Assembly: GCF_001049755.1 (NCBI RefSeq)
Contig: NZ_CVLB01000001.1
Coordinates: 1,164,091 to 1,228,090 of the forward strand
Length of the DNA stretch: 64,000 nucleotides
Source: Brachyspira suanatina
GTDB taxonomy: Bacteria; Spirochaetota; Brachyspiria; Brachyspirales; Brachyspiraceae
Reading direction: 5' to 3'
In this document: positions 37,809-47,769 of the stretch, piece by piece
Numbering within the stretch: the stretch's first letter is position 1
Layout of the letters: each line of letters begins with the position of its first letter
The notes under the pieces: generated by a model
Databases searched by the model: none
What the model saw: the letters and a program-made list of their open reading frames with translations, nothing else
Told to the model about the DNA's origin: nothing
Position numbers and translations under genes: made by a program

Positions 37809-39200
37809 TTATTCATTTAAAATTTCTAAATCATTTTTTTCCAAATCAGATGTATCTGGCATCATATCAGAATTATCACTTTCATTTGTTCTTGTATATT
37901 TTAAAGGAGTGAATTCCATCTCAACTATTCTTCTATCTTCAACTTTCATTATCCTTACTCTGTAGCCTTTAAGTATAAAACGCTCATTTGTTTCAGGTAT
38001 ATGATCAAGCATATCGATTACATATCCCGCTATAGTCTGATATTCTTCATGCTCTAATTCTAATTTTAAAGTTTTATTAACATCTTCTATAGGAGCATTT
38101 CCATTTATTATAATTCTTTTTCCTTTGAATCTTATTACATCAGCTTCTCTTTTATCACTTTCATCTTCTATGTCTCCCATTATTTCTTCTATTATATCTT
38201 CCATAGTAACAAGTCCGGCAGTTCCGCCATATTCATCAATAGTAATTACCATTTGAAGTTTTTTCTTTTGCATATCATTAAATAAACTGCTTATAGTCTT
38301 AGTTTCAGGTACGAAGTATGGCAGCATTATATAATCAATGGCTTTCTTTTTGATTTTGTTCATTTTTCCGCCGCCTTTAACATACTCTTTAAATAAAGCC
38401 CTAGTATGAAAAATCCCTATTATATGATCAACAGTTTCCTCATAAACAGGAAATCTTGAAAGCCCTGATTCTACAGTAAGTTTTATAATTTCATTAACAT
38501 CTGTTTCAGCTTCTATACATACCATATCAACACGAGGAGTCATTATTTCTTCTACAGTTTTATTTCTGAAATCTATTACACCTGTAAGAAGTTCATGAGT
38601 AGATTCTTTAATTATACCTTCTTTATGTCCCAAATGTATTATTGTTGTTATATCGTCCATACTTGATAATGCACTTCTTTTTTCAGCATTCCTCAATTTT
38701 TTAGGCACAAAATAATTCATTATGAAAGTTGTTACTTTATCCATCAAAAATGTTATAGGCTTGAATATAAAATGACAAAACTTCATAAAATATAGAAGAT
38801 AAGGCATTACTTTTTCAGCATTAACTCTCATAAGTACTTTAGGAAGTATCTCACCGAATATAATAATAAGTATTGTTATTGTAGCAGTTGATATTGTAAC
38901 CATCACATTTGTTGATACATGAGGCAGAATGTCAGCAAGCCTTACGGCAAATACTGTTATAATGGAACTTGCTGATATATTAACTATGTTATTCCCAACT
39001 AATAGGGTAGGTATCATAGAACTTGATTTTTCCCAGTACTTTTTATCTTCTTCTTTTATTTTTTTCTCTCTTACTAAACGCATTAAGGTAACATCATCAA
39101 TGGAAGTATATGCTGTTTCGCTTCCTGAAAATAATGCTGAGAGCATAATAAGAATAATGATTATAAATATTTCAAATAAATAAACCAGTAGTATTTCCAT
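37809..39200 (-). CDS. HlyC/CorC (CNNM) family membrane protein with CBS domains
   Basis: This 463-residue protein has an N-terminal DUF21/CNNM membrane domain of about four helices (residues 1-190). A CBS pair follows (about 210-335; EIMTPRVDMVCIEAETDVNE and IDEYGGTAGLVTMEDIIEEI), then a C-terminal CorC_HlyC domain (ISINGNAPIEDV-like block to about 445). Family members are associated with magnesium/cobalt export or resistance; the old haemolysin label is not a demonstrated function. It lies 24 bases after the amidase gene. Confidence 0.9.
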   Translation of the reverse strand: MEILLVYLFEIFIIIILIMLSALFSGSETAYTSIDDVTLMRLVREKKIKEEDKKYWEKSSSMIPTLLVGNNIVNISASSIITVFAVRLADILPHVSTNVMVTISTATITILIIIFGEILPKVLMRVNAEKVMPYLLYFMKFCHFIFKPITFLMDKVTTFIMNYFVPKKLRNAEKRSALSSMDDITTIIHLGHKEGIIKESTHELLTGVIDFRNKTVEEIMTPRVDMVCIEAETDVNEIIKLTVESGLSRFPVYEETVDHIIGIFHTRALFKEYVKGGGKMNKIKKKAIDYIMLPYFVPETKTISSLFNDMQKKKLQMVITIDEYGGTAGLVTMEDIIEEIMGDIEDESDKREADVIRFKGKRIIINGNAPIEDVNKTLKLELEHEEYQTIAGYVIDMLDHIPETNERFILKGYRVRIMKVEDRRIVEMEFTPLKYTRTNESDNSDMMPDTSDLEKNDLEILNE

Positions 39201-39224
39201 AAATAATATGCCTTATATCTTTTA

Positions 39225-39899
39225 TTAAATTCTTTTTCTTAATTCCTGCATAAAATTAGTACCTGGATCTCTTTTACCAGGATTTATATATTTAGTATTT
39301 AATTCTTTATATAGAGAGTAATGAGGCAGAGTTTTATCTTTATATTCATAATGTGCTATTATGTATTTTATGCTTTTATATTTGCTTTTTATATAATTTA
39401 TTAATTTAACATTAGCTTCCAACTGTTCTTTTGTTAATTTATCAGCATATCCTATATTCTCTATACTTATAGACGTATAATTAAATCCTACAGTATGCCT
39501 TGCTATATATTCAATAGGAGTATTTGCATATATAGTGCCATCAAAATCAACTAAGAAATGAGTTCCTACATTTACTTCTCCACCTGCTTCTATATCAGGT
39601 CTGCCTATCAAAGTGTCGTTTTTAAATATATTTACAGCTATACTGAGATTAGGGGTTTCTGTAGAATGAACAACTATTATTTGAGGATTATCCAAATATA
39701 TTAGTCTGCTTCCATAATGTGTTTGTGTATATTCAGATAATAATTGTAATCTAAGAGCATTAGGAGTGATTTTGTATTTATCGCTTATATCTGGCTTTAA
39801 TACTATATCATTAGTTTGTACAATATTGTTATTTACTGTATTAGTACATGATAATAATAAAGATATTATAATTGATATATAAATAATGTTTTTTATCAT
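39225..39899 (-). CDS. N-acetylmuramoyl-L-alanine amidase lipoprotein (amidase_2)
   Basis: This 224-residue protein has a lipoprotein signal (IIYISIIISLLLSCTN). The zinc amidase fold is visible as VVHSTETP, THFLVDFDGTIYANTP, YIARHTVGFN, SISIENIG and YIIAHYEYKDKTLPH, which supply the zinc histidines and the family Glu/Lys region. It would cleave the amide between MurNAc and the stem peptide in the periplasm. Its start lies 9 bases after the CheX stop, so the two are cotranscribed. Confidence 0.88.
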   Translation of the reverse strand: MIKNIIYISIIISLLLSCTNTVNNNIVQTNDIVLKPDISDKYKITPNALRLQLLSEYTQTHYGSRLIYLDNPQIIVVHSTETPNLSIAVNIFKNDTLIGRPDIEAGGEVNVGTHFLVDFDGTIYANTPIEYIARHTVGFNYTSISIENIGYADKLTKEQLEANVKLINYIKSKYKSIKYIIAHYEYKDKTLPHYSLYKELNTKYINPGKRDPGTNFMQELRKRI

Positions 39900-39908
39900 T
39901 TAATATTA

Positions 39909-40409
39909 TTATGCATCCATAGCAATATTAACACTGACAAATCCAAGTGATGATTGGAAAGGAATAATTATAGTTTGTAAATTTTTAGGAATTATTTGTA
40001 TTTCTTTTCCAAAATAAAGTATAGGAGGAGTGATATCGCAGCTTATACCTTCTTCAGCTAATTTAGTAATTGCAAGACCGCTTATAGTGTTTCCCATTTC
40101 ATTGATAACACTTCTCATCATATCTTCAAAATCATCTTCAGAATCATACTCTCCGCGTTTTTTATCTGTAAGATTTTCAGTAAGAAGCTGAGAGAAATTT
40201 TCAGGAAATTCATAAAGCACTTGTCCATTAACATCGCCGACAATTCCTATAGCAACACCATATCCAGAGAAAAGTTTACGGCCTTGTCCTTTAACTAAAG
40301 TACCTTTTTCCATTGTAAGACCAGCCATCTCTTTGAATATTGATACTAAAGATACAATAAATGGATTGATGAATCTAACGTCCATAAATTTTATAGGTGT
40401 TGTAGCCAT
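39909..40409 (-). CDS. cheX: CheX-like chemotaxis phosphatase
   Basis: This 166-residue protein fits the CheC/CheX/FliY phosphatase fold. The ExxN catalytic pair lies in RSVINEMGNTISGLAITKL, and the N-terminal FINPFIVSLVSIFKEMAG and C-terminal SLGFVSVNIAMDA blocks match CheX. CheX dephosphorylates CheY-P and replaces CheZ in spirochaetes. AAAAGGAAA precedes the ATG. It starts an operon with envelope genes rather than with other chemotaxis genes, so the adaptor target could differ. Confidence 0.85.
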   Translation of the reverse strand: MATTPIKFMDVRFINPFIVSLVSIFKEMAGLTMEKGTLVKGQGRKLFSGYGVAIGIVGDVNGQVLYEFPENFSQLLTENLTDKKRGEYDSEDDFEDMMRSVINEMGNTISGLAITKLAEEGISCDITPPILYFGKEIQIIPKNLQTIIIPFQSSLGFVSVNIAMDA

Positions 40410-40444
40410 GTTTATTTCCTTTTGAATTTTATTTTTATATTTTA

Positions 40445-40472
40445 ATTATAACATAATTGAGTATTATTTCAA
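40445..40472 (-). promoter_or_regulatory. Promoter of the cheX operon
   Basis: On the minus strand TTGAAA (40472-40467) is 16 bases from a perfect TATAAT (40450-40445), giving a leader of about 30 bases. Confidence 0.55.
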
Positions 40473-40691
40473 TTAAAAAATAAATCTAATTAAAATTATA
40501 GTACTAAAAGAGAAATTGTCAAATTTAAAACTAAAAAATTATATATATTTTACATAGTGTATATTAATTTTATAAATTAAGTACCGTAAATATTTATAGT
40601 GAATAAATAAAAACTATTTATATATTTTTTAAATTTAACTTGCTATTTAACTTAAATAATATAGAATAATAGAATCAAATAGGGGTTTATT

Positions 40692-43600
40692 ATGTCATTT
40701 GTTCATTTACATGTACATACACAATATTCAATACTTGACGGAGCTGCCCGTATTAAGTCTTTATATTCTAAAAAGGATAAGACTAAAAGACTTATACCGG
40801 GATTAATAGATAGAGCTAAAGAATTAGGCATGCCAGGCATAGCTATGACAGATCATGGCAATATGTTTGGTGCTATGGAATTTTTCTCTGAAGCAAAAGA
40901 TAAAGGTATTATACCTATTATCGGATGTGAAGTATATGTTGCCCCTAAAACAAGATTCGATAAAAAGATAGAAAACTCTGAAGAAAAAAGTGCTATGCAT
41001 TTAGTTCTTCTTGCTAAAGATAAAGAAGGCTATAATAATCTATGTAAATTAGTTACTTTCGGATATACTGAAGGTTTCTATTATAGACCTAGAGTAGATC
41101 ATGAATTAATAGAAAAATATAATAAAGGTCTTATTTGTTTATCAGCATGTATGGGCGGAGAGATTCCTATTGCTATAAGAAAAAAAGATTATAAACAGGC
41201 TTCAAAATTAGCTGAATATTATAAATCTATTTTCGGAGAAGATTTTTATATAGAACTTCAGGATCATAATATACCTGAAGAGAAATCTTTAAATAGTGCA
41301 TTATATAAACTTGCTAATCATCATAATATAGAGTTAGTTGTTACAAATGATGTGCATTATGTATCAAAAGAAGATGCTAAAGCTCATGAAATACTTTTAG
41401 CAATACAAACTAAAGCTACTTTGGATTCTCCAAGAAGATATAAATTCCCAAGCAATGAATTCCATCTAAAAACAGAAGAAGAGATGATGAAGTCATTTGC
41501 TAAACTTCCTAAAGCATTTGAAAATACTGTGAAGATAGCAGAACAATGCAAAGATTTAAATATAATGACTAAGACTTATTATATGCCTAATTATGAGCTT
41601 CCTAATGGTGAGACAGAAACATCAGCATTAAGAAATATGTGTATAGATGGGCTTAATAAATATTATAATAATAATATTCCAAAAGAGGCTATGGATAGAC
41701 TTGAAATGGAATTAGGTGTTATAGGAAAGATGGGATTTGAAGGATATTTCCTTGTAGTTCAGGATTTCATTAACTATGCAAGAAATCATGATGTTGCAGT
41801 AGGACCTGGAAGGGGAAGTGCTGCTGGTTCAATAGTTGCATTTGCTACTGGAATTACAAAAGTTAATCCTCTTGATTATGATTTGCTTTTTGAAAGATTT
41901 TTAAATCCAGAAAGAAAAAGCATGCCCGATATTGACGTTGACTTCCAAGATGATAAGAGGGAAGTTATAATAGATTATGTAAAAGAAAAATATGGTAAAG
42001 ATAATGTTTCTCAAATAGCCACTTTCGGAGCTTTGGGAGGACGCTCTGTTATAAGAGATGTTTGCCGTGTTATGGGTATAGATTTAGCCACTGCTGACAG
42101 ACTTGCTAAAAGCATACCTGATGATGTTAAAAGAGTTGTAGATATATATGAACATCCTGATTGTGCTGCTTTAGTTAAAGAAATAGAAGGCAACAGAGAA
42201 TTAAAAAACATGTATGAAATATCTACAAGACTTGACGGTTTAGTAAGGAATGTAGGCTTACATGCTGCTGGTGTTATTATATCATCTCATCCTATAGCTG
42301 ATTTAGCCCCAGTTTATCAGGATTCTAAAACAGGTACTAGAGCTTGTCAGTATGAAATGACTTATGTTGAAAGTGCTGGACTTATAAAAATGGACTTTTT
42401 GGGTATTAAGAACTTAAGACTCATAAAAGATGCTATAAAAGATATAAAAGATAGATATGGTATTGAAATAGATATAGATAAAATTCCTTTAGATGATGAA
42501 GCTGTTTATGAGATATTTAGAAAAGCTGATACAGGCGGGGTTTTCCAGTTTGAAAGTCCTGGTATGCGTCAAATGCTTATAAATATTCAGCCTACAGGTT
42601 TTGATGACTTAGTATCAAGTGTAGCATTGTATCGTCCTGGTCCTTTAAACTCTGGAATGGATAAAGACTATGCAGACAGAAAAAATAAGAGAAAAGAAAT
42701 AGTATATAAGCACCCTGATTTAGAGCCTATACTTAAAGAAAGTCAGGGAGTATTAATATATCAAGAGCAGATTATGGCTATAAGCCGAGTTATAGGCGGA
42801 TTTACTGCTGCAGAAGCAGATGATTTAAGAAAGGCTATGGGTAAAAAAATCGTAGAGAAAATGAACTCTATGGAAGAGAAATTTATTAAAGGCGGACTTG
42901 AAAGAGGTTATGATAAAGAGTTATTAACTTATTTATTTGATACAATGAAAGGTTTCGCTGAATATGGATTCAACAAATCTCACTCTGTTTGCTATGCATT
43001 AATAGCCTATCAAGAAGCTTATATTAAGGCCCATTATCCTATGGAATATTATGTGGCTTTACTCAATACTGTTATAGCTGATACTGATAAAATTTCTCTA
43101 TATCTTAATGAAATTAAACAGAAAAATATAGAGATAGTTACAGCAAGCGTATTTGAAAGTGATGCTTTATTCTCTCAAAAAGATGGTAAGATAGTTTATG
43201 CTTTACATGCCGTTAAAGGTGTAGGTCTTCATGCTGCTTTGGCTATTCAGGAAGAGAGAGAAAAAAACGGACAATTCAAGAATTTAGAAGATTTTGTAAA
43301 ACGTGTTGATGTTCATTTAGTTAATAGAAAAGTTTATGAAACTCTCATAAAATGCGGTGCTTTTTCTGAATTCGGACATACTGAAAGTGCATTGCTTAGT
43401 TCACTTGATGCAATACTTGCTCATGCTTCTAATTATCAAAAGGAAACTTTATCAGGTCAAACTATGTTATTTGATTCTATGTCTGAAGATGACAGCGGAA
43501 GTGCTTCTTTGGTGATAGAAAAACAAGTGGAATATGCTTCTAATATTTTAATGGAAAATGAGAAAGAAGTTTTAGGCTTTTCATTAAGATATCATCCTTT

Positions 43601-44402
43601 TGCTAGATACATTACTAAAATTGATTATAAATATTTCCACAATACTTTAGATATTGATAATCTTAAAGATAAAGATGAGTTTTTACTTCCTTGTGTTGTT
43701 ATGGCAGTTATTGAAACAACTACAAAGAAAAATACTCCTATGATTACATTAAAAGTTATGGATATATTTACTGAATATGTATTTTATATCACAGCTAATA
43801 GTCAGATAGAGAAATATAAAGATATGCTTGAAGAACAAGCTGGAATATTAATAAAAGGACGCAGAGATAAAAATAGATTCTCTGAAAAAATATATAATAA
43901 TATTGTTGATATAAAATTATTAGATTCTTTCTTAAAAGATAAAAATCTTAAACTCAAAGAAGTAAAAAGAGATAATATAAAAAGAGAGAATAATTCAGAA
44001 TCAACACCTGAAAATAGACAGGTGCATGTAAATAAGAATGATGCTCCATTTAAAAATACTTCTAATAAAGAGAATGATATTAAAAGATCTGATAATGTTG
44101 TTTCTAATGCTCCATTTACAAGCAGACCTAATAACAGCATAGCAGTAAAACATAATAACAGCGGTAAGAAGCAATTAGCATTATATATGAATAAAAATAT
44201 ATTTGATGATATGGATTTATTATGTCTTCAAAATGCTATATCTTCAAATCCTGGAGATTATACAATATTCTTAAAATTGAAATCTGAAAGCGGTATGGAA
44301 ATATTTAAAATAGGTGAGGATTATAAAGTTGATCCTAATCCTAGATTCTTAAATGAAGCTAAAAGTGCATTGAGATCATTAATAGAAATTGAATATGCTT
44401 AA
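40692..44402 (+). CDS. dnaE: DNA polymerase III subunit alpha
   Basis: The replicative polymerase, 1236 residues. The N-terminal PHP domain begins FVHLHVHTQYSILDGAARI. The palm contains PGRGSAAGSIVAF and the catalytic PDIDVDFQDDKRE. The helix-hairpin-helix region (LHAVKGVGLHAALAIQEERE) and the OB-fold (ITLKVMDIFTEYVFYI) follow. A Asn/Ser/Lys-rich linker (about 1090-1160) precedes a C-terminal domain. The final segment resembles the C-terminal part of spirochaete DnaE and is less conserved. AGGGG lies just before the ATG. It is transcribed alone. Confidence 0.97.
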   Translation: MSFVHLHVHTQYSILDGAARIKSLYSKKDKTKRLIPGLIDRAKELGMPGIAMTDHGNMFGAMEFFSEAKDKGIIPIIGCEVYVAPKTRFDKKIENSEEKSAMHLVLLAKDKEGYNNLCKLVTFGYTEGFYYRPRVDHELIEKYNKGLICLSACMGGEIPIAIRKKDYKQASKLAEYYKSIFGEDFYIELQDHNIPEEKSLNSALYKLANHHNIELVVTNDVHYVSKEDAKAHEILLAIQTKATLDSPRRYKFPSNEFHLKTEEEMMKSFAKLPKAFENTVKIAEQCKDLNIMTKTYYMPNYELPNGETETSALRNMCIDGLNKYYNNNIPKEAMDRLEMELGVIGKMGFEGYFLVVQDFINYARNHDVAVGPGRGSAAGSIVAFATGITKVNPLDYDLLFERFLNPERKSMPDIDVDFQDDKREVIIDYVKEKYGKDNVSQIATFGALGGRSVIRDVCRVMGIDLATADRLAKSIPDDVKRVVDIYEHPDCAALVKEIEGNRELKNMYEISTRLDGLVRNVGLHAAGVIISSHPIADLAPVYQDSKTGTRACQYEMTYVESAGLIKMDFLGIKNLRLIKDAIKDIKDRYGIEIDIDKIPLDDEAVYEIFRKADTGGVFQFESPGMRQMLINIQPTGFDDLVSSVALYRPGPLNSGMDKDYADRKNKRKEIVYKHPDLEPILKESQGVLIYQEQIMAISRVIGGFTAAEADDLRKAMGKKIVEKMNSMEEKFIKGGLERGYDKELLTYLFDTMKGFAEYGFNKSHSVCYALIAYQEAYIKAHYPMEYYVALLNTVIADTDKISLYLNEIKQKNIEIVTASVFESDALFSQKDGKIVYALHAVKGVGLHAALAIQEEREKNGQFKNLEDFVKRVDVHLVNRKVYETLIKCGAFSEFGHTESALLSSLDAILAHASNYQKETLSGQTMLFDSMSEDDSGSASLVIEKQVEYASNILMENEKEVLGFSLRYHPFARYITKIDYKYFHNTLDIDNLKDKDEFLLPCVVMAVIETTTKKNTPMITLKVMDIFTEYVFYITANSQIEKYKDMLEEQAGILIKGRRDKNRFSEKIYNNIVDIKLLDSFLKDKNLKLKEVKRDNIKRENNSESTPENRQVHVNKNDAPFKNTSNKENDIKRSDNVVSNAPFTSRPNNSIAVKHNNSGKKQLALYMNKNIFDDMDLLCLQNAISSNPGDYTIFLKLKSESGMEIFKIGEDYKVDPNPRFLNEAKSALRSLIEIEYA

Positions 44403-44424
44403 AATAATTTAATTAATTTAAAAT

Positions 44425-44467
44425 AACAAAAGGCTTACTGATATAAACAGTAATCCTTTTGTTTTTA
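44425..44467. terminator. Terminator between dnaE and clpB
   Basis: CAAAAGGCTTACTG (44427-44440) pairs with CAGTAATCCTTTTG (44448-44461) with one internal mismatch. A T-run follows on the dnaE side and an A/T-rich tract on the other. Confidence 0.75.
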
Positions 44468-44495
44468 TGGAATTAATTATTGAGTTTATTAAATA

Positions 44496-47075
44496 TTATT
44501 TTTCAAAAGTTAAACCATCTCCTGATTTTTTTACCTTTATAGTATCTCCTTCTAAATATTTTCCTGCTAGCATTTCTTTAGCTAAAGGATTTTCTATAAA
44601 GTTTTGTATAGCTCTTTTCAATGGTCTTGCTCCAAACTGAGGATCATAACCGATATCAGCAATATAGTCTATAGCTTCATCGCTTACATCTAAAGTTATT
44701 CTTCTATCTTTAAGTCTGTTAGCAACTCTTGCTATTTGATTTCTTACTATCTCAGCAATGTATTTTTTGTCAAGTCTAGTAAATGTTATTATCTCATCTA
44801 TTCTGTTTAAGAACTCTGGTCTAAATGACATCTTTAATAGTTCCTGAATCTTTTCTTTGATATCATTAGTATCATTAGCTTCAAGAATAAGATCAGAACC
44901 TAAATTACTTGTCATTATGATAATAGCATTTTTGAAATCTACTATTCTTCCTTGTCCGTCAGTAAGTCTTCCGTCATCTAATACCTGAAGTAAAACATTA
45001 AATACATCAGGGTGAGCTTTTTCTATCTCATCGAATAGTATAACAGAATAAGGTCTTCTTCTAACTGCTTCTGTTAATTGTCCGCCTTCATCATAACCTA
45101 CATATCCCGGAGGAGCTCCTATAAGTCTAGTAACAGAGAATTTCTCCATATACTCACTCATATCTATTCTTGTTAAAGCATGCTCATCACTAAATAAGAA
45201 ATCAGCAAGTGTTTTAGCAAGTTCTGTTTTACCAACTCCTGTAGGCCCTATAAATAAGAAACTTCCAAGAGGTTTATTTTCATCAGAAAGTCCTGCTCTG
45301 TTTCTTCTAATAGCATCAGCAACTGAAGTTATAGCTTCATCTTGTCCTACAACTCTCTTATGTAATACTTCTTCAAGCTGTAAATATTTTTGTTTTTCAC
45401 TAGCAAGCATTTTGCTTACAGGTATTCCAGTCCATACAGATATTACTCTGGCTATATCATCTTCAGAAATTTCCTCTCTTAAAAGTCTTTTCTTATCAGA
45501 GTTTTTAGCCTCTTCCATAGATTTAGTAGCTTCTTCTAATTTTTTCTGTAGTTCTGGTATTTTACCATATTTTATTTCAGCAGCTTTTGCTAAATTTCCT
45601 TCTCTTGTATATTGAGTTTCTTTTATATTTAAAGCTTCAAGTTCTTCTTTTAATTTTCTTGTTTCTTCAATTCTTCCTTTTTCATTATCCCATTGAAGTT
45701 TCATAGCATTACGTTCTTCAGAAAGTTCAGATAATTCTTTTTCAAGCTTTTCTAATCTCTCTTTAGAAGCAGCATCATTTTCTTTTGAAAGAGCTTGTTT
45801 TTCTATATTAAGCTGTAAAATTTTTCTTTCAATTTTATCTAATTCAGTAGGCTGACTGTCTATTTCTATTTTTAATTGGCTTGCAGCTTCATCTACCAAG
45901 TCAATAGCTTTATCAGGTAAAAATCTATTAGTTATGTATCTGTTAGATAAAACAGCAGCAGCAACTAATGCATCATCTTTTATTCTAACACCATGATGAA
46001 CTTCGTATTTATCTTTTAAACCTCTAAGTATTGAAATAGTATCTTCAACACTAGGCTCTTTACAATAAACTTGCTGGAATCTTCTTTCAAGTGCTTTATC
46101 TTTTTCAATATATTTTCTGTACTCATCTAAAGTAGTTGCCCCTATTGCTCTTAATTCACCTCTAGCTAATGCAGGTTTTAATAGGTTAGAAGCATCCATT
46201 GCACCTTCAGTAGCCCCAGCTCCTACAAGAGTATGAAGCTCATCTATAAATAATATTATGTTGCCTTCAGATTTTTCTATCTCTGTAATAACAGCTTTTA
46301 ATCTCTCTTCAAACTCTCCTCTGAATTTAGCACCAGCTACTAATGCACCTAAATCCAAAGCTAATAATCTTTTATTTTTAAGTCCGTCAGGTACATCTTG
46401 AGAAACTATTCTTCTTGCAAGTCCTTCAACAATAGCAGTCTTACCAACACCAGGCTCACCTATAAGCACTGGATTATTTTTTGTTCTTCTTGATAATACC
46501 TGCATAACACGTCTTATCTCTTCATCACGTCCTATAACAGGGTCGATTTTTTCTGCCTCTGCTAATGATGTTAAATCACGGCAATATTTATCAAGTGCCT
46601 GCATTTTAGCTTCAGGGTCTTGGCTATTAACGCTTTGTCCTTTTCTTAAATCTTTTAATGCACTTAAAACTTCTTTCTTACTTATTCCGCTTTTTCTAAG
46701 CATGTCGCCTGCTTTGTTATCAGCTTCAACAAGTGCTAAGAATATATGCTCTGTAGATACATATTGGTCTTTCAAAGCATTAGCTTCTTTTTCTGCTTTT
46801 GCCAAAACTTTACCGGCATTAGTAGATAGATGTAATTGTACATTTTCGCCTGTAACCTTTACATTTTCATCAACTAATCTTTGAGTTTTATCTATCAATG
46901 TATTTATAGGAACACCTATTCTTTCTACTAAAGGCTGAATAAGTCCGTCCTCTTGTTTTAATAATGCTAAAAGTAAATGTTCGCTTTTTATTTCATTATG
47001 GTCTTCACCATTGGCTATATTAGCAGCTTCATTTACTGCCTCTTGGGCTTTTATTGTATATTTATTATAATCCAT
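44496..47075 (-). CDS. clpB: ATP-dependent disaggregase ClpB
   Basis: This 859-residue Hsp100 chaperone resolubilises aggregates with DnaK. It has the N-terminal Clp_N repeats (1-150), AAA1 with [14 protein letters not shown], a long coiled middle domain (about 400-525) that identifies ClpB rather than ClpA/ClpC, and AAA2 with [14 protein letters not shown] and the sensor region [13 protein letters not shown]. The ATG at 47075 is well conserved, but the only strong ribosome binding site (AAGGAG, 47114-47109) is 33 bases away across a small hairpin. A sigma-54-like site lies about 110 bases upstream. Confidence 0.97.
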   Translation of the reverse strand: MDYNKYTIKAQEAVNEAANIANGEDHNEIKSEHLLLALLKQEDGLIQPLVERIGVPINTLIDKTQRLVDENVKVTGENVQLHLSTNAGKVLAKAEKEANALKDQYVSTEHIFLALVEADNKAGDMLRKSGISKKEVLSALKDLRKGQSVNSQDPEAKMQALDKYCRDLTSLAEAEKIDPVIGRDEEIRRVMQVLSRRTKNNPVLIGEPGVGKTAIVEGLARRIVSQDVPDGLKNKRLLALDLGALVAGAKFRGEFEERLKAVITEIEKSEGNIILFIDELHTLVGAGATEGAMDASNLLKPALARGELRAIGATTLDEYRKYIEKDKALERRFQQVYCKEPSVEDTISILRGLKDKYEVHHGVRIKDDALVAAAVLSNRYITNRFLPDKAIDLVDEAASQLKIEIDSQPTELDKIERKILQLNIEKQALSKENDAASKERLEKLEKELSELSEERNAMKLQWDNEKGRIEETRKLKEELEALNIKETQYTREGNLAKAAEIKYGKIPELQKKLEEATKSMEEAKNSDKKRLLREEISEDDIARVISVWTGIPVSKMLASEKQKYLQLEEVLHKRVVGQDEAITSVADAIRRNRAGLSDENKPLGSFLFIGPTGVGKTELAKTLADFLFSDEHALTRIDMSEYMEKFSVTRLIGAPPGYVGYDEGGQLTEAVRRRPYSVILFDEIEKAHPDVFNVLLQVLDDGRLTDGQGRIVDFKNAIIIMTSNLGSDLILEANDTNDIKEKIQELLKMSFRPEFLNRIDEIITFTRLDKKYIAEIVRNQIARVANRLKDRRITLDVSDEAIDYIADIGYDPQFGARPLKRAIQNFIENPLAKEMLAGKYLEGDTIKVKKSGDGLTFEK

Positions 47076-47088
47076 ATTCTAATTAATT

Positions 47089-47114
47089 GACGGCTTTAAA
47101 CCGCCTAACTCCTT
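47089..47114 (-). promoter_or_regulatory. clpB leader hairpin beside the only ribosome binding site
   Basis: On the minus strand AAGGAG (47114-47109) is followed after three bases by GGCGGTTTAAAGCCGTC (47105-47089), which folds into a 7-bp stem with two G-U pairs and a 3-base loop. The fold would shorten the 33-base gap to the start codon to about 16 bases. Function is inferred. Confidence 0.4.
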
Positions 47115-47183
47115 TATAGATTAATTATTTAAATTTAATTAAATAATTTTATTTCAGCATTTAATTGCTGTACACTTCTATAT

Positions 47184-47201
47184 ATGCAAAAAATATGCCA
47201 A
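47184..47201 (-). promoter_or_regulatory. Sigma-54-type -24/-12 promoter candidate for clpB
   Basis: The minus strand reads TTGGCATATTTTTTGCAT. It has the GG and GC dinucleotides exactly ten bases apart, matching the TGGCAC-N5-TTGCA consensus at all key positions except the sixth base. RNA would start near 47173, about 100 bases before clpB. Confidence 0.5.
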
Positions 47202-47769
47202 TTAATAGGTTTGAAATGTTTTGTTTTAATACATCATTATTATATTTTACCAATTATTTTTGTGTTTAAATTTTTATGATTGTATAAATTTTATATACAG
47301 AAAATTATATTATGTATAAAAATAATACTATAAATTTATATTGTGTATTAGTATAGCCTAAAACTGAGTATTTTAATATTAATTTATTTAAGAATTATTA
47401 TAATCATATTTTTATCATAAGTAATCAGATATATTTTATATATTTTTGTAAAATTTTAGCTTTTAAATTAAATTAATTAACATTTATTATAATATAAGTT
47501 ATTATTATTGATATTTTATTATATTAATATGTATTATACTATATCAAAAAAATACTATTTATGATATAATATTACGCGAATAATTTAATAAATTAATTCA
47601 ATTATATGGAAAGTAATATTGTTAAGAATTGTGAACTGCTTATTAATAATTTTTGTATCAATATAATATTTTAATAATGATGCAATATATTTTAGTAACT
47701 TTTTTACTAATTTTGATAATGACAGAAATATTTTTTTGAATATAAAATTAAAAATCATAGGAGTTTATT

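Larger units (their letters stand above)
47076..47769. other. Long AT-rich intergenic region between clpB and the AGCS gene
   Basis: These 694 bases between two divergent genes contain no supported gene or RNA. The clpB-proximal 130 bases hold a leader hairpin (47089-47105), AAGGAG, a CAGCA/TGCTG hairpin (47155-47170) and a sigma-54-like promoter (47184-47201). The remaining roughly 550 bases are almost pure A and T with scattered weak promoter-like words; I see nothing specific in them beyond possible promoters for the symporter gene. Confidence 0.6.

Noticed and set aside
47076-47769. Small RNA or tRNA gene in the long gap beside clpB
   Set aside because: No cloverleaf or extended G/C stem was seen; apart from the clpB leader elements the sequence is almost only A and T.
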